A DNA stretch of 64,000 bases from Iris pallida (lineage: Eukaryota; Streptophyta; Magnoliopsida; Asparagales; Iridaceae): the NCBI GenBank assembly GCA_029216955.1, contig JANAVB010012097.1, positions 1 to 64,000 on the forward strand, given 5' to 3'. The notes below the pieces were generated by a model. The model was not told the DNA's origin, did no database searches, and saw nothing but the letters and a program-made list of their open reading frames with translations. The translations under genes and the position numbers were made by a program. This document shows, piece by piece, positions 46,776 to 60,034 of the stretch. How positions within the stretch are numbered: the stretch's first letter is position 1; the number at the start of each line of letters is the position of its first letter.

Positions 46776-48196
46776 TTACAACTGCATTATTGATGAATCA
46801 GCTCCTGGTATAATTGCTTCTCTTTCCAGTTTCTTCATTTCCTCTTCAGGCAGTACAATCTCTAGTCCAAGCTTCTCTATGTCTTCCAGTAAATGCCGCT
46901 CCTTGGTCAAAAACATCGTCATCGGGTATCGACTAAGTGCATCTGCAACAACATTAGCCTTACCCGGATGATACTGCAAGTCGATGTCGAAATCTTTCAT
47001 CAACTCCAGCCATCGTTCTGTCACATGTTCATCTCCTTCTGAGTGAAAACATATTTAAGACTTTTATGGTCTGTAAATATTTCTACTCTCTCTCCATAGA
47101 GGTAGTGCTTCCGCAGCCTCAGTGTAAATATAACTACTGCAAGCTCTAAATCATGCGTGGGATAGTTCTTCTCATGAGTCCGTAATTGCCTAGATGCATA
47201 AGCAATTACTTTCCCGTGTTGTTGAAGAACACAACCCAAACCTTTACCAGAAGCATCAATGTAAATTGAGAACCCGCTGGTACCTACGGGTAGCGCAAGT
47301 ATCGATGTCGTTGTAAGTCTCTTCTTCAGTTCCTCAAATGCTGACTGGCAAGCTTCAGTCCACATAAATTCTTTATTCTTCCTGGTGAGCTTCGTCATCG
47401 ACTCAGTAATCCTGGCAAAATCCTTCATAAATTTCTGGTAGTAGCCAGCTAAGCCCAAGAAACTTCTGATTTCAGCAACTGAACTTGGTGTACTCCACTT
47501 CTCAATAGCAATTATCTTCTTTGGATCCACTGAAATTCCTTCTTCTGTGACAACATGGCCTAGAAAATCCACCTTGTCTAAAAAGACTTCACATTTAGAT
47601 AACTTACCATAGTGCTTCTCCTTCCTTAAGGTTCCCAGAACTTTCCTCAGGTGCTCTTCATGCTCTTCTTCGATCTTCGAGTAGATCAGAATGTCATCGA
47701 TAAAGACAACAACAAACTGATCCAGGTATTCATGGAAGACCTTGTTCATGAGGTTCATGAATACTGCAGGGGCATTCGTCAGTCCAAACGGCTTGGCCAA
47801 AAATTTATACTGTCCATATTTGGTGTTGAACGCCGTCTTTGGAGTATCCTCCTTCCTGACCTTGATTTGATGGTAGCCGGATCTGAGATCTATCTTCGAA
47901 AATACTTTAGCTCAACTTAGTTGATCAAACAGGTCATCGATCCAGGGCAGAGGGTACTTGTTCTTGATGGTGATGTTGTTCAGTGCCCGATAGTCAATGC
48001 ACATCCGCACAGTCCCATCCTTCTTGGGTACGAATAAGACAGGTGCTCCCCAGGGTGAGGCTCCATCTCTGATAAATCCAAGGGCCTTCAGCTCATTGAT
48101 CTGGTCCTTCATTTCTTTGGCCTCCTTAGGGTTGACTCTGTAGCATCTCCAAGAAATTGGGGAAGAGCCAAAAACTAGGTCGATGGTTAATTCCAC
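46776..48196 (-). pseudogene. Reverse transcriptase and RNase H of element G
   Basis: RT begins in 48196-47912 with '[20 protein letters not shown]', is broken by a stop after 'DDLFDQLS', continues with '[14 protein letters not shown]' and '[12 protein letters not shown]', and has the catalytic 'FIDDIL' (Asp pair at about 47697). RNase H follows: '[10 protein letters not shown]' (about 47265), 'HDLELAVV', '[10 protein letters not shown]' and 'VVADALSRYP'. A frameshift lies near 47020. Some usual residues are changed ('YPLPWIDD', 'FLAKPFG'). Confidence 0.92.
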
Positions 48197-48408
48197 ATCT
48201 CAAACTGAGGGCAATCCTGGAAGAATATTAGGGAAGACGTCCATGAATTCTGCTATGATAGGATGAGGAGGTCCGGGTTCTTCGGTGATAGAGGAGTAGA
48301 TAATATCCTCCATTCTTCCGAAGCTCGAAAGATTTCAAACTTCGGCTCTCCAGGTGGGCTGAAGACTACACATCCTCTGTGATAATCTATCAGCGCATGC
48401 TGCTTACT

Positions 48409-48720
48409 TAGTCAGTCCATTCCTAGGACTATATCATAGTTAGGTAAGGGCATCATAAGTAATGGTGCTAAAAATTTGTGTCCTGAGATAGTTATAGGGC
48501 AGTAACAGGTCTCAGTGATGGGTATGGGTCCACCACCAGTCATAACTCTACATATCTTCTTGCTAAATCCCGTAACTAGGTGGTGTGCATAGATGAATTT
48601 TGTTGCTATAAAACTATGTGATCCACCCGAATCAAATAATACTAAAGCAGGATGCGAATACACATAAATGGAACCTGTGATGACATCAGCGATGGGTTCC
48701 TGCTCTGGCTCTTGTTTATC
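48409..48720 (-). pseudogene. Aspartic protease of element G
   Basis: 'LVLFDSGGSHSFIA' holds the catalytic Asp-Ser-Gly, with Gly where Ala is usual. 'YDIVLGMD' follows before a TGA at about 48409, where Trp (TGG) is expected. It would cleave the gag-pol polyprotein. Between here and RT the frame is shifted and interrupted. Confidence 0.85.
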
Positions 48721-48789
48721 TACTGCTAGGGCAAAAGCTCGTCCAGTCTGCTGTTGGTGTTGTCCAAACTGTTATTGCTGAGTATGTAG

Positions 48790-50016
48790 GGGAGACTTCT
48801 GCTGTGTTATTTCGGTCCGGATGAATGTCGTGGGGCAGTCCCTCACTTGGTGGGTGACAGACCCACAAACTAGGCAGTATCCTAGACTTTTCCTGTAGAT
48901 GTTCACCTGATGTCCTGGCCTCTTACAGAAATCGCAGACAGGAATCTGCTTCTGAGGCGCTCTGTCATTGATCTTCGCCTGATGGTGCTGCTATTAGTGG
49001 TGAGAAGGCCTGTTGTTATTGTTGTGGTTGGGCCTCTTCTGGTTACTCTGGAAGTCGCTAGTTCCAGAATACTCCCTCTTTGAATGAGCAGGCTGACTCT
49101 TCTCTATATCATGAGCTTATATTAGGATCCTCTCGTACGTCTTGGCGCCGCTTGCGATCACAGGGGTACGAATCTCTTCCCTCAGTCCATACCTGAATCT
49201 TTCAGCATGATCGGCGGGGTCAGCAACCAAGTTCTTGGCAAAGCGACTAAGTTGACCAAACTCTGCTGCATATTCACCAACTGTCATGTTCCTTTGCTTC
49301 AAATTCTGAAATTGTCTTTCCATCTCCCGCAAATCTGATGTTGGGAAGAACTTCCTGCGGAACAACCTCTTGAAGGTGTTCTAGTCAAGCTGCCTGTTAT
49401 GGAGTCGGGGTTCATTCCGATACCAGGTGCTTGCTACATCTAGTAGTTGGAGTCCTACAGCTTCAACTTGGAGGTCATCTAGAAATTGAGCGACACTGAG
49501 GAGACGCTCCATGCTTTCGATCCATTCGTCAGCATAGATAATTCCCTCGATTCCCTTGAAGGGTCGAGGGCCCAACTTCTTGAATTTCTCAATATCTCCG
49601 ACTTTAGCAGGCCTTGGTTCCGATTGTGCTGCTTCTCCTCTCTCGAAGGCAGCCATAGCCACGTTGTGGGCATTCTCCATGCCTTCTCTCATAATCACAG
49701 TCTGTTCGCGATGTGCTTCAGCTTGGACTCTCTGGGCCTCAAGCACTCCTCGTAATAGGCCTACGAGGTCGATGGGGTCTACGGGCACTGGTGGGGCAGC
49801 TGGATCGGGCACTACCGCAGGGGCTTGCTGTTCAGTCCGGGAAGATGTAGGATCTGTCACTTGAGTTGTAGTAGTATAAAATACTCGGAGTGCTAATGTA
49901 TTATGGGGACGATCGGTCAGCTGTCGAGGTATAGGATCTGGACTTGATTGAGGAGGTAGGGTGTGGTCAGGTGATGACAACCCATCGTCAGCAGTGTTGG
50001 TCTTGGCTGTGGCCAT
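48790..50016 (-). pseudogene. Gag of element G with capsid domain and zinc knuckles
   Basis: The start ATG (50016-50014) lies four bases after CAG at 50022-50020. The Pro/Thr-rich N-terminus runs to about residue 100. A capsid (Retrotrans_gag) domain follows: 'RPFKGIEGIIYADEWIESME', 'ASTWYRNE', stop at 49381, then 'FFPTSDLREMERQFQNLKQ', 'EYAAEFGQLSRFA' and 'RFRYGLREEI' to a stop at 49117. Knuckles at about 48940-48845 read 'CDFCKRPGHQVNIYRK' (last Cys is Tyr) and 'CLVCGSVTHQVRDC'. The second knuckle is close to those of A and F, but unlike them G has a full capsid. Confidence 0.88.
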
Positions 50017-50022
50017 ACTCTG

Positions 50023-50202
50023 GAAGGTTTAGGATGCAAAACATAAGCAAGGTAGCCTACCAGTCTATAACAAACAAAAATATTTATTTATAATATATTT
50101 CGGTCCTATGTTGTGACAAATTAATGTTCTAGTGTTCTAATTGTTTCTAGATATGTTTACCTAAGTTGTTGATCTGACCTGTATAGGCCACCACTAAAAA
50201 TA
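50023..50202 (-). promoter_or_regulatory. Leader of element G
   Basis: Read on minus from the LTR: 'tatttttagtggtggcctat', then 'acaggtcagatc', AT-rich sequence and a pyrimidine stretch ending CAG. It is 180 bases long and has no counterpart of the hairpin block in A, B, C and F. Confidence 0.6.
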
Positions 50203-51054
50203 TGTCACGACCCAATTCCAAATTGTTGGGTCGAATCGGATCATGCCCAGCCAGCACCGTTGTGAGACGGCGGCAGTAAGCTGTTTCCACTTGCAGGTAA
50301 TCTCAACAACAACTAAACATTTGTCACAACTTTAATATTTCGAATATTTAAAAACTTTAATTTGTCCAACACAGAAAGATACAACTGATAATAAGATACT
50401 GAAATAAGAGTTCAACTCCAACACAAAGAAAACTAAAAATAAACAGCAACTATCTAGATAGCCGACTCATCAGCCTCGGGATCAACATCCTCCAAGTGAG
50501 ACTCTGGAAGCACCGCAGGGTAAAGCACTGGATCATAATAGTTATTATACAATAGCTCAGCCTCATCAATGTTACCTAATGGGGCTGGGAGATCCAGTCA
50601 GGAAAGGAGCAAAGTACAATTATAAAAATATAACAATTCAAATAATAATAAAATATTTGCAATCTTAACAGTTTGAAATACTTGAACAATATTTTCTATG
50701 TAATTTTCCAACAATTGAAAACAATGTGATTTGAGTAGGTAATGTATATGACCGGCTTGCGTTATACAATAGTATCCTAGCGATACGATATGGCTTATCC
50801 CCGTGTGTAAGAGGGGTAAGCTCGCACAATTATGCAATATGAAGGTATTGGTCATAAAATACTACACTACTCCCCTAATATCCCATAATCAATAACAGTC
50901 AATACTCTAGGAGAGAGTTCCGTGTAGCAATGTGGTTTAAGCATGCAAATTAATAATTACTAATTAAATTGCCAAATAAATATAACCGTACTTGTCTTGG
51001 TTTATGACTGGATTGAAAATCGGTACCGGGGAAGTCAAACTCGTCCTCGAAATC
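50203..51054 (-). repeat. Element G 5' LTR, cut by element H
   Basis: Copy of about 42257-43117. It stops at 'cctcgaaatc', where the other LTR continues 'ctacagttgag'. AAATC (51050-51054) should be repeated on the far side of H, outside the window. Confidence 0.9.
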
Positions 51055-53074
51055 TGTCACGACCCGATCATAAATTGTTGGGTCGAATTGGATCATGCCC
51101 AGCCTGCACCATTGTGAGATGGCGGTAGTAAGCTGTATCAAGCAGTGAAACACAACATGCAGAAACTAACGAAAAACATTTTATTAAATGAAAATGAGTC
51201 TGAAAACAACAACATTAATAACAACATTCATTTATTACATCTGTTTCCAAAAGAAATAAAGTAAAGTACTATTCCAGCTCTAAGGTTCTGGGGTTCCAGG
51301 TTCTGCGGGCCAGAGTTAGACCGTAGAGATACCATACAGCAGATCCTCGTCGTCATAATCACCTAAAAAATGTTGGGTCTCCAGTCAGGAGCGAGCAAGT
51401 ACAATTATGAATATCTAACAATTCAAATAATAATGGAAATTTGTAATTTTAAACAATTTAAAATACTTGAACAATATTTTCTAGCAATTTTTTCAACAAT
51501 TGAAAAAAATATGATTTGAATATGTAACGACTATGACCGGCTTGGGTTGTACAATAGTATCCTAGTGATACGATACAGCTTATCCCCGTGTGTAAGAGGT
51601 GTAAGCTCGCACAATCAATATATAATATAAGGGGTATTGGTCATAGACGCTATACTACTCCCCCAATATCTCCACAATCAATAACAATCAATATTTGAAC
51701 TCTATGAGAGAGTTCCACAATCAATATTTGAACTATAGGAGAGAGTTCCGTATAGCAATGTGGTTTAAGCATACAAGATAACAATTACTAATTAAATTGC
51801 CAAATAACATAACCGTACTTGCCTTTGTTTATGACTGGGTTTGAAGAGTCAGTTCTGGAAAGAGAATCGAACTCGTCCTCGAAATCCTACATTTGAGAAG
51901 TTCTGCCTTAGAACCAAAATTGAACCAGATCTAGGTGTGCTAGTTACAATCTCTAGAATTTGATCCTAGTCAAATTTTTATGTTGTTATAAACAAAACAC
52001 GTTTATCGATGCGATTCAAGTTATTAATTTAAAGAGGAAAAAATCAAGTTATCATTTTTATTGGAAACTTCGCATTTTTTAATTATTTGGCAAAACTTTG
52101 TATTTTGTAATATATATAGAAATTAGTTATTTTTTTATTAACGAGAAAATATGAAATTTTTTAGGTTACAAACTTGAAATCTATTATTATTAATGTGAGA
52201 AAACTCTTATTAAGTTTTCTATAAAAATAAATATTTAGTTTACCGTTTACGTGTTACCTACAAAACAACAATCCAGAAAAATAAAAGGAAAAACTAAATT
52301 ACTTATTACAGGTCCACAGAAAATAGAAAAGAAAACTTGGACTTATGTCCTTACAAATTTTACATAAATTAATTTAAATTCATAGGCGAGCTCTGAATAC
52401 CGCGAACGGTCCAACAGTAGGCCGAAGCCCTGCACCAAAATAATAACAACAGTAATACATTCTAAAAATAATAATAAATTAAAGATAATTATTAAAATAC
52501 GTCTCAGACTTGGTCATTCGAAAACTCATATTTTTAACTAATGCCTCAACGTCCAGGTTGGCCGGTTTCGTTTGCATTTAGTTAGTACCAAAATATTATC
52601 CGAAAACCAAACAATATCTGTTAAATGACTATAGTCAAACTCAAGAAATAAACCGAAAAGTTTTCAAATATTTTTAGAAAATCGGACAGCATCTCATTTG
52701 TAATCGGGATAACCCAATAATGGGAAGATACAACCAAAATATTCCAAACTTAGGAATAACGCCAATACATAACCAAAATCCCTTCAAAGCCATCTATATG
52801 AATTAACAGAGCTCAAATCCCAACTCCAAGAATTCGAACTCCATATTTATCAACTCGAAATCGGAAACAAGCCTGAATATTCCATATCGGAGTTGGAATA
52901 ATCAGAACCACATCCGAAAAAGAAACCAGAATACTAAACCCAATATCACAGCATGAATTCCGAAATAATCCGAAGAATCCGAAAATGAACTTCGGGAATC
53001 GAAAGCTACAGAACCATATATGGAAAATCCAAACTTAGCTCGAAAATTTCCGAGAACCACAGAACTAACAAACC
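51055..53074 (-). repeat. Element H: LTR piece related to G, cut by element C
   Basis: Begins 'tgtcacgacccgatcat' and shares with G's LTR the 'tgaccggcttggg' hairpin region (about 51530-51650), the 'actcgtcctcgaaatccta' stretch (about 51869-51890) and the 'gtctcagacttggtcat' stretch (about 52500). It is clearly a different subfamily. The remaining third of the LTR and any interior lie beyond the window. Confidence 0.8.
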
Positions 53075-56000
53075 TGTGAGCACCCTGAAATTCGGGTTGA
53101 TTTTTTTTAAAATTTTTCTGATTGATTTAGTTTTAATAAATAATTTATTCTGTTATTTATCTTTAAGTGTACTTTCTCATGCCATTGATATTTGGAGTAT
53201 CAGGGATGTTCAACTCTGGAAATCTTCTTCATGAGTTTTGTAGTGGACATGATTGCCTTCATGACGGTATATGGTGTCCTATCCAAACGTGTTCCCTTGT
53301 ACTCTTTTTGCTTCGCACAACTTCGGATCGATTTAGACCATTTGATTATTAATTATTTTTTCCACTCTTTTCCTTGATCATTTTTAGCACGTTACCGTGA
53401 CTTTTAATTTGAGAGTACAAGACCAGTTATTTTCTTGAAACCAACTCATCATGCCTGATCTACTCGAGACACCCTTCACCCTTGACCTTTGTGTCCCACT
53501 CAGACACGTCATTTTGTACTTCATTTGCTTCGTACAACTTTTCTGACACGTGACCCAATTATTTTACCCCACGGTGTCGTATTTATTTTCCAACTTGATT
53601 TGTGGGTACCCTGTCGACCAAAACTTGTCCGCCCCAAATATGGACATGGCCCACATTGAGCCTACTACCCGCACGACACTTGTGTCCCATTTATTGGAAT
53701 CCCTATGTGCTATTTATTTACCCATAATCATCAACACCTATTTTTATTCGATTTTTGCATAATGTCCGATTTTGATGCAACCAGGCTTGACTGAACCCAA
53801 CCCCAGCTCCATGTTACTCTTCATCACCATCACCCTCAGCCTCATTACCCTTGAAAAATACTAAATACTCATCCTACCTATTTTTAATATTTATTGGAAA
53901 TTCTGCGATTTAAATCCCTATTGGAATGACCTACTTTTAGCTATATTTAATTCTAGCCTTTGGATTCTCTCATGTAATCCCAACCATTAATTTTCCCCCT
54001 AGCAGCCAACACCCTTCCTCACACACTCAGCCGGCCCTAACCCCAAGAGAACACTTTTTCTCTCTCTTTCTCTCATTTATTTCACACAAACAATTATTCT
54101 TTCTCTCTCTCTCTTCCTTTCTAATTTTTTTACACAACTTCAACACAAACAACAGCAGCAGCACCAACACCATCCCGAACTCCACTTCGTCCCCGAGCTC
54201 GGCCACCACCAGCCCACCCTGGCCGGACCTCCCTCACCGTGGCCGGCCGTCGACCACCTCCATCCAGCCTCCTCCCTTCACTCTTTCCTCCATCACTATC
54301 ATCACCACCATCATATCATCAAATCCGCCGCCACCACCGTCAAACCGGCCGACCACCACCAGCGTCGCCGTCATGCCCTACGTGCACCACTGCGCCTTCA
54401 CAAGCCACACAGCCCACGCCGTCGCCGGCCAGGCCGCGCACCGCCGCGCGCTGAACAGTAGCACAGCGGCAGCAGCATGGCGCCAGGTCGCGCGCGCACT
54501 GGCCGCGCTGGCCGCCGCCGTGGCTCCGGCGACCCCCTGCACCCCCCCCCCCCCCGTAGGTGTGCCCCACTCTGACGAACGGTCCCCTGGCGGCCACCGT
54601 CCTCCGGGACGCGCCGTCGAGGCGATTCGTGCGTTTCGCACGAATTTCTGTCGTGACGCGCGCGGGATCGATCCAGATTTTGCGTTCCATCGCAGCGACT
54701 TTGCACGCATTTTTTCTGGAATCCGACCGTTGGATCGGCAATTTCTTCACAACGTCACAATCTCGGTATATCCACCTTCACTCATGTCAATTTTTGTCCG
54801 TTGATTTTATCGTTTGATGCCTCAAAACTGGCCACCAAGTTGACCGTTTAAATTATATTAATTTTGGACAGTTTCACGAGGTCAACTTCGTCAGCTTGTA
54901 CCTCCTCCACCGTAGCTCCGTTTGGCATGCTACCAGTTCTTGTACGAAGCTGGTATAACCCTCTTGCTACCCCTCCAGTTTTGTTTCATTGTGAGCTTGT
55001 TTGATTGGTTGAATTCGACGTCAAATTTGGCTGTCCGAATTCGTAATTTCTAACTTGTAAAATTACATTTTTGAACACGGGACTCCAGATTTCATTTCTG
55101 ACACCACCAGTAGACTCGTGGCGTCGTTCTGGCATGTTTTCATATAAAATTTGTTGGATTTGGAGGACGTGGGCCCTGGCACGTTTTTCGGTGCAAAGTG
55201 GGTCCCACAGTCCGGGTCAACGGGACTTTTTGACGCCGGCTCATCGGAATCCAATTTCAGAAATACCGTTGAGTTCGTATCGTCATTCTGGACTCGTTGA
55301 CATATAATTTGCTAGGTTTTGGTGGACATTGGATCTGGCATGCATTTCGGTGCAAGTCGGATACCGATATCCGGGTCAACGGGTCATTTTGAGATCGGCT
55401 CATCGGAATCCAATTCCGGATATACCGTTGAGTTCATATCGTTATTCTGGACTCGTTAACATGTAGTTTGCTGAGTTTTGAGAACTTTGGCTCCGGCATG
55501 TATTTTCGTGCAAATCGGAATTCTAAGTTCTGGTCAACGGACCAAATTGAGATCGGGTCAACGGAATCCAATTCTGGAGATACCATTGGGTTCGTATCGT
55601 CATTCTGGTTTCATGGACATATAATTTATTATATTTTATAGACTTATTTTATTGCACATTTTTCGGTGCAAAACGTCTCCGACACGGACACCGTTTTGAC
55701 CCGAAATTACCTTTTTGTTCTTGTGTCCAAATTGGACCGATGGGTAGGCTATCCTAGCTAATTTGACCATTTTGGACACGTTGGCGAAGTTTATTTCATC
55801 GTCCGACAATGTTTGTTGATAATTTCTCTGAGTTTAACCTTTTTATAAATAATTAATAATTAATTCTTATAATGTTCGTATTTCGGGATTAGTACAACGA
55901 AACTGAGTTCAGTCAATTTCAGTGATCTCACATCGCTGAAATTGACAAGATAAATACGTGGATCACTATAATAATATTATCAACTTTACCGTTGATCAGC

Positions 56001-57332
56001 TCATCTCGATTTACGTGTCGTAAGTTTCGACGTACGAATAACGAAGTACACTTTATATCTTTAATAATTAGACTAGAATTAACCATGTTTGACCAGAGTT
56101 GACCAGTTGACCAAAGTCAACTGTAAGTCAACACTTGACCTAGTTTGACTAGATTGTTGACCGGAGTTGACCTAGAGTTGTTTTGACTTAGAAGAACCTA
56201 GGATAATATAGATTGCTTGTAGAGATTCTTTTATTACAACTTGAACATCTTGTAACCTGTGTTGTTTTAAATAGGACTCTGTGGCTTCAGTTGGACCCCT
56301 ATACCTATCAGCTGTTCAGGTTATCAGGCGAGTACATTCTCTGATCATTTTATATCTTGTTTAGGATTACATTTCCTGCTTTAGATTACTTTACATGATG
56401 CTGACACATTGGAAATACGGATTAGTACTATATGGATCTTGTTGTGCGATGTTATCCCCTTAGCGGATACATCGGGTATTCGTGTTCGTGTACTTTATCG
56501 TGAGCATTGTGTACTCCTTCTATTCCTGACATTCGTATACAAATTATGTGAAATCGTGTATATTCATGTATTCACATGATCTCGTGTGCGACTATACTTC
56601 GTATGCAATAACATCTCTTAGCTAGATCTTTGTGTATTGATTAGGGCAGGAGAGTAGAAGTGGTTATGTAATCAATCCAGTAGATTACTCGTGTACAACC
56701 TTTGTAGATTACTCGTGTACAATATCGTGCCGTTTACATAACCATCTTATGCTCTGAATCACTAGTCACTGATAGTTCTCTATATATTGTAGCTATTTAC
56801 TTACAGTCTCTCTCTTTTACATCATGTTGTTCTTCAGTTTCCTGTATCTTACTCTCTTGCATACTTTATATTTCTTAGCCTGTTATGATTTGTTGAGATG
56901 TACTGTACTCGCTCCTGTCCTGACTGGACCCGTTGATAAATTTTACAGATAGCTTGGAGATTGCCTGCTAGCCTAGAAGAGACACAGTAGAGGTTGTATA
57001 GATAGTTATTTCAGTCGTCTTGAGTTGTATTATTATATGGATTACTGTATTTGAGCTTTGAGATATTTTCTGGTTTTGTGTATCATAGGCACTTAGACTT
57101 CTGGATTGTATCTCTGTGATTTTTGTTCTGTTTTATCTATCTTTTATCATGCTCTACCTTAGATGTGATTGAGACTGTATCTGTTATGTCACCCCCATTC
57201 GGGGAGTATAAACTGTTTAGCCTTATACTGTTAGATACATGAGACCTAGGACAGCGTTCTACCACCGACACTGCGGCGTAGGCTGGACGTACCCACTTCT
57301 CGTGCCCTTATTCTAGGGTGCGGGTCGTGACA
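53075..57332 (+). repeat. Element C 5' LTR
   Basis: It has a TATA-like TATATTTAA at about 53943, a CT/AC-rich leader (about 54050-54180), a GC-rich island (about 54180-54660) with a C14 run near 54542, a 159-bp tandem repeat (55080-55690), a TTGAC cluster (56088-56195), the conserved core (about 56624-56660) and the inverted repeat GGTTATGTAA/TTACATAACC (56662-56671, 56734-56743) around a duplicated 'gtagattactcgtgtacaa'. The frames of 60-143 codons in the GC island have no recognisable domain. Confidence 0.93.
55080..55690 (+). repeat. 159-bp tandem repeat in C LTR, four units
   Basis: The anchor 'cgtcattctgg' (or a close form) occurs at about 55132, 55281, 55440 and 55599. Units share 'ggcacgcatttcggtgcaa', 'gggtcaacggg' and 'catcggaatccaattc'. 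The 3' LTR copy (about 62030-62590) has lost 65 bases. Confidence 0.9.
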
Positions 57333-60034
57333 CATTTTTAGTAGTGGCCCATGCAGGTCGAGTTTGTATAGTGGTATTCGAACTAGAGTTCCACTACAGC
57401 CTGCAGTAGGAATAGGATATATTTTTTGAAGATACTCAATCACAGCTAGGATCCCTTGAGAGATTCCTGGGACGACCCTTGAGAATCTTATTTAACTTCG
57501 AATTGAAAACTCTCTTTTTCCTTGATTTGATTATCCTTATTTTCTGTGGTTGAAATTGATTTTGGCGGATTATTGTTAAATTTGAGTTTGTATTTATTGA
57601 TTTTGATGAAAGATTATTGAATTTTGAATCTTGATGTTAGCTGTAGCATCCGAGTTTGTATTTATATGATTTAAAGGATTTTGCTCATTTTGAATCTTGA
57701 TGTTCGTTGATAAATTTGATTTTTGGGTATTCATTGTTGATTTAATTTAATTTTTGTCAAGATGAAATTATATGGGCGAGGTCATCTAAGTTTTGGAATC
57801 TAGTCTTCTATAGTCACATTAGCCAGCATGGTGAGGACATATAGTCTGATTTTGGATATATTTCTCGGGTGTAGGAATTTAAGGTTTTTGCAGCCAAGCT
57901 TACGGCATCGCGAAAATGTTAAATAGTACGATTCTAGATGTATGTGCCTAAGTCGAGGACTTTGTGATTATCGTAGCCTTGCTTACTAGTATGACGAGGA
58001 TTTAGAGCACCATGATTTTGGATAGACGCATATGATTATCAGATTGTACCTTAAATGTTTTTGAACATGTTTTCTCTACTTTTGTTTCAGCCCTTCAAAA
58101 AAAGAATTATTATTTGTTTTGTTTTGTTTTGCTTCTCATTATTTAACTTAGTAGTAGCTTTAGCTATTTTTATAAACCTTGTGTAACCTCTTACAAATTT
58201 TTTCTTAATACAATGAATCGATGATTTTGCTAGACCTTATTTTAGATTTGATATTATAGCTCTGATTTCAAAATGGGTTCCTCTTTTAAACAGATAAGCA
58301 GAACAGATTCTATTATCATTTCTTTTCCTACCAATATTTTTATTCCTATCAATCTTTGTCTTATATAACTGTCATGATTACATCAATTCCCTGTCTCGTA
58401 TATAATTCTGTCAGCTATACCTTGAAAACTCTTGAATCTTCGTATCATTTTGCCTGAGAAATGTTGAGAAAGTGACGTAAATCATCTAGTGCGGAATGAC
58501 GTAAATGGTTATCATAGAATGATTTGTAGGAATCAGAACGTTGGATGTCAATTATGAAAAAAATTGAGAGGGAGATGTGGTAAAGGTTTAGAATGGAATC
58601 GAGTGATAAATGTTATCAATTTAGAAACCATCGCAGAAAATTTGGGTTACGAGAAATTCATGGATGTATTTCAAAAAAAAACTAATGAGGATATCAGAGG
58701 TCAACCTAGTTTTGAGAACTAGAAAATCTTGGTTATTGATTCTTGGGAACTATTACAAGGCTATGTAGAAATTTAGGGATGGAAAGGAGAATTTAATTGT
58801 ATTCTATGATTATGCGAAGTTGAACCAGATATTGTAAGAGGGTGACTAGAGACAGAGAGAACACAAGAATTTTAAGCTATAGGAATTATTTTAGATGATT
58901 GGAGAAAATTGTAGAATTCAAAAGGATAATATTTGAAGGTGAACGTTGAAGAAAATATGAAGGTTGATTTATAAACAAGAATAAATTTTGTGTGACATAG
59001 TGGTATTGGAGTTTAGTAAATACGAGACTTGACTTAAACGAGTACAAGGATTTCATAAACTGGATTTAGAGGTTTCAGATTTAATTTAGAACAATGTGAA
59101 GGAATTTGGAAATTTGATTAAATGAATGAGTGTTGATACCTAATTAAGAGAGGTATGCTTCGTGGGAATGTTTTAGAAGTTTGAAATTTTGTCTATTGTG
59201 ATTATGGCAAAAGTTTAGATGACTGAAGGTTATAAAATTTTTGAGGGTAGTCATATAATGGTTGATTTATATTGGGATTTGAGATAAAAATATGATTTGG
59301 AAAATGATAAACTGATAGTATTAGAGAGAGATGATTTACTGACTTCGTATGAAATATTTCTTGTTTTTCCCTAAAAAGGTTTTCAATATCATTGAATCCT
59401 AGTTTCCTTAATCACGACCAAATCGACTTCGATTATCCTATCTTATCATATTAATATCTTGGGTTGTACTTAATTGAATTAAATTTGATTATGACCTGAA
59501 TCTCCATCCTTGTATGCTCGTTCTCAGACCTTGTTGAACTGTCCTCCATATTGCCTAAATCTTGATTTCCCCAATTTGATCAACTTAGATCGTATCGAGA
59601 CTAAATATTCTTAATATGTATTGTGATTGGATTTTTTATGCAATTGGCTTTCATTCTTTAACTTCTGATTTTGATTTTTTTGAATAGTACCCTTTATAGA
59701 TAATTGGTAGTTACCTTTCCTTATTTTTATGATAAGTATCAGTTTTCACATAGGATGGTAGGCTGTCTTACAGTTTTTGATGATTTGTTATTTCTGTATC
59801 TTTTTAGTTTAGCACCCTAGATTGCTTGTGTGTTTTGATACCCGATCACCGTTTCGGTTAGCATGACTAGTATACCTAGATGAGACTTTCACTACCACCG
59901 TGTGCCATGACCCTGTATGTCGTCTTTTTATCTTATGTTTTATTTAAGTTCTGGGATTTGATTATGGGGGTTTGGCCTAGAAGGATTACGAACATTTTAA
60001 TTTCGAGGACGAAATTTTTATAAGGTGGGTAGGA
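57333..60034 (+). other. Element C interior, non-coding
   Basis: Leader 'catttttagtagtggcccat', hairpin block at 57765-58045, then T-rich sequence collinear with B (about 58080-58330). About 58390-59340 is purine-rich on plus with 'tttgagataaaaatatgattt'-type phrases and no frame; I recognise nothing in it. A second B-like part (about 59600-60000) ends in the purine tract before 'tgtgagcaccc'. Confidence 0.75.
57765..58045 (+). ncRNA. Conserved multi-hairpin block of element C
   Basis: Collinear with B's block. TTTTTGC/GCGAAAA (57885-57891, 57910-57916) keeps pairing through a G-T wobble where B has C-G. TCGT/ACGA (57971-57974, 57994-57997) encloses 'agccttgcttactagtatg'. It lies near the 5' end of the interior, as in B and F. 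Confidence 0.6.

Larger units (their letters stand above)
42257..51054 (-). mobile_element. Element G: Tekay/Del-type Ty3/gypsy chromovirus, inactive
   Basis: Minus strand. The 3' LTR is 42257-45278 (3.02 kb), the interior 45279-50202, and the 5' LTR 50203-51054, cut by H. Domain order on the minus strand is gag, zinc knuckles, protease, RT, RNase H, integrase, chromodomain, which defines Ty3/gypsy. The C-terminal chromodomain and wording of RT and integrase point to the Tekay/Del clade. Many stops (mostly Trp or Gln to stop) and a few frameshifts show it is dead. It is the only source of pol in the window. Confidence 0.93.

Noticed and set aside
54541..54556. C14 homopolymer as a functional G-quadruplex
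   Set aside because: The matching place in the 3' LTR has a shorter run, and homopolymer length is prone to assembly error.
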